Below, in pieces: positions 5,806-6,575 of a stretch of 6,575 bases of DNA. The position numbers and the translations under genes were made by a program. The first letter of the stretch is position 1, and each line of letters begins with the position of its first letter. Source of the DNA: JAAYAY01 sp964429355 (GTDB taxonomy: Bacteria; Planctomycetota; Planctomycetia; Pirellulales; Thermoguttaceae); assembly GCA_964429355.1 (NCBI GenBank), contig CAYSCH010000476.1, positions 1-6,575 on the forward strand. The letters are read 5' to 3'. The notes below the pieces were generated by a model that was not told where the DNA came from, did no database searches, and worked only from the letters and a program-made list of their open reading frames with translations.

Positions 5806-5834
5806 TTGCTCTTTTCTCCTGGACAGATTATGAT
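5806..5834 (+). promoter_or_regulatory. Sigma-70-like promoter for the zinc-ribbon gene
   Basis: TTGCTC (5806-5811) and TATGAT (5829-5834) are 17 bases apart, with 4/6 and 5/6 matches to consensus. Transcription would begin near 5841, just before an AAGGA ribosome site at 5846-5850. This is the best promoter in the window and helps fix the start of the next gene, since ATG codons upstream of about 5841 would not be in the message. Confidence 0.5.
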
Positions 5835-5859
5835 CGTGCTTGGGCAAGGACATTTCTCG

Positions 5860-6042
5860 ATGTGGGGCAGAAACATGAGGTGTCCTTATTGCGGGTCAAG
5901 CGAATTGAGTGTCAGCCGCTATCCTGACCCTTGGCTCATTTGGCTTCTTCGGCCACTGTTTGTGCCGGTTCGTTGTTGGCGTTGCACCCGCAGATTTCAC
6001 CGCTTCCGACTTCTCTGGCTGATCAGCCCGAAAGTTCGATAA
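5860..6042 (+). CDS. Small zinc-ribbon protein (two CxxC pairs)
   Basis: About 60 residues. MRCPYCGSSELSVSR near the start and VRCWRCTRRFHRF near the end give cysteines C8, C11, C39 and C42, the usual four-cysteine zinc ribbon. Between them is a hydrophobic, tryptophan-rich stretch (WLIWLLRPLFVPV) long enough to touch a membrane or form a hydrophobic core. Small planctomycete and proteobacterial proteins of the form RCPYCGS...LLRPLF..RCxxCxRRF are familiar, but their role is not known to me; nucleic-acid or protein binding is the usual guess. I chose ATG 5860 because AAGGA lies 9 bases before it and the promoter places the message start near 5841. ATG 5875 (directly MRCPYC, 55 residues) is nearly as good. 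Single gene, not obviously in an operon. Confidence 0.72.
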   Translation: MWGRNMRCPYCGSSELSVSRYPDPWLIWLLRPLFVPVRCWRCTRRFHRFRLLWLISPKVR

Positions 6043-6216
6043 GGGCGCATAAAATAGCCATCCCGATGTTGTGGTGGACCCCCCGGATGCCATCGCAGCT
6101 CACGTTGCCGATGATGGCGAAAGCTGCGACGGCTGTCTACGAAACGGCGGCAGAGAAGCACGACAGAGACCAACAGGGCCGGCACAAGCCAAAACGAGTG
6201 GTTGGCTCATTCCCCG

Positions 6217-6575
6217 ATGGACGCCATGGACAGAGAGAACGGACGCCCCGTTTCGACAGCCAACATGGAACCATTTGACCGCGGTTCCGCCTACCGCCCT
6301 TTCACGTTCTTCGCCATGCTTGGACTGATCTATGGAATCATCGTCGCCAGCGTTCTGTACACAAGTCCGGCTGCCATCACCATCGTGAAGTACATCGTTC
6401 CGGTCTTCGCCATCGTGGGCGTTGTTGCAGGTGCTTGGTACGGCTTCTTCTTTAACATCTCGAACCACTCTACGGGTGGTCGGTTGCTATGCGGGACGAT
6501 TGGCGGCATTGGAGCAGCGGGCATAGGGACATTCGTTGTGTCGCTGTTGATGACGGTCGTCGGGACAGTAGGAGG
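6217..6575 (+). CDS. Small membrane protein, three helices visible (3' end outside window)
   Basis: The frame is open to the right edge. From ATG 6265 it reads MEPFDRGSAYRP, then three hydrophobic segments: FTFFAMLGLIYGIIVASVLY, then IVKYIVPVFAIVGVVAGAWYGFFF, then a glycine-rich CGTIGGIGAAGIGTFVVSLLMTVVG. These are separated by short polar loops (YTSP, NISNHSTGGR). It is an inner-membrane protein of unknown function; I recognise no transport or catalytic motif. The start is uncertain: in-frame ATGs at 6217, 6226 and 6265 are all possible and none has a clear Shine-Dalgarno. I give the longest because codon third positions stay GC-rich upstream of 6265. A stop at 6112-6114 limits any further extension. 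The 170-base gap before it shows TAAAAT at 6050-6055 as a lone -10-like box. Confidence 0.65.
   Translation, partial: MDAMDRENGRPVSTANMEPFDRGSAYRPFTFFAMLGLIYGIIVASVLYTSPAAITIVKYIVPVFAIVGVVAGAWYGFFFNISNHSTGGRLLCGTIGGIGAAGIGTFVVSLLMTVVGTVG

Noticed and set aside
5931..6278. 115-residue + strand frame overlapping the zinc-ribbon gene and the membrane-protein start
   Set aside because: It overlaps two better-supported genes in other frames and has no domain pattern.

Overview
The window looks like chromosomal DNA from a GC-rich Gram-negative-type bacterium, most likely a planctomycete (Pirellula/Rhodopirellula-like). This is inferred from the GAF-PAS kinase wording, the paired FixJ-type regulators, a cold-shock fragment beginning MPDGTIKK, and a secreted concanavalin-A-like protein. 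No rRNA, complete tRNA, CRISPR array or transposase is visible, so the assignment rests on protein style alone.

Left part (1-3294): a two-component signalling locus on the + strand. A sensor histidine kinase (GAF-PAS-HisKA-HATPase), cut off by the left window edge, overlaps by 8 bases a FixJ/NarL-type response regulator. A second FixJ-type regulator with an unusual C-terminal tail follows after a 198-base gap. The likely flow is ligand or signal, then kinase autophosphorylation, then phosphotransfer to one or both regulators, then transcription. The gap holds a small set of direct and inverted repeats that could be an operator.

Middle part (3295-5327): a patchwork of remnants around one intact gene. 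It has the 3' part of a tRNA-like sequence with no 5' half, a strong rho-independent terminator, and the first 23 codons of a cold-shock protein gene ending in a stop. An intact secreted concanavalin-A-like gene follows. Pointing towards it on the - strand is a MATE-family efflux gene that is broken twice: about a hundred residues are missing inside and the C-terminal half is lost exactly where it meets the secreted gene. This looks like a site of repeated rearrangement.

Right part (5328-6575): small genes. On the - strand there is a 72-residue protein of unknown function with a recognisable promoter and a CRP-like palindrome. On the + strand there is a roughly 60-residue zinc-ribbon protein with a good promoter, then the start of a three-helix membrane protein that runs off the right edge. 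The 313-base divergent intergenic stretch is rich in short perfect palindromes.

I do not see a clearly new multi-gene system. The most interesting points are the cold-shock fragment acting as a possible leader for the secreted gene, the C-terminal extension of the second regulator, the tRNA-like 3' fragment, and the palindrome-rich regulatory region on the right.
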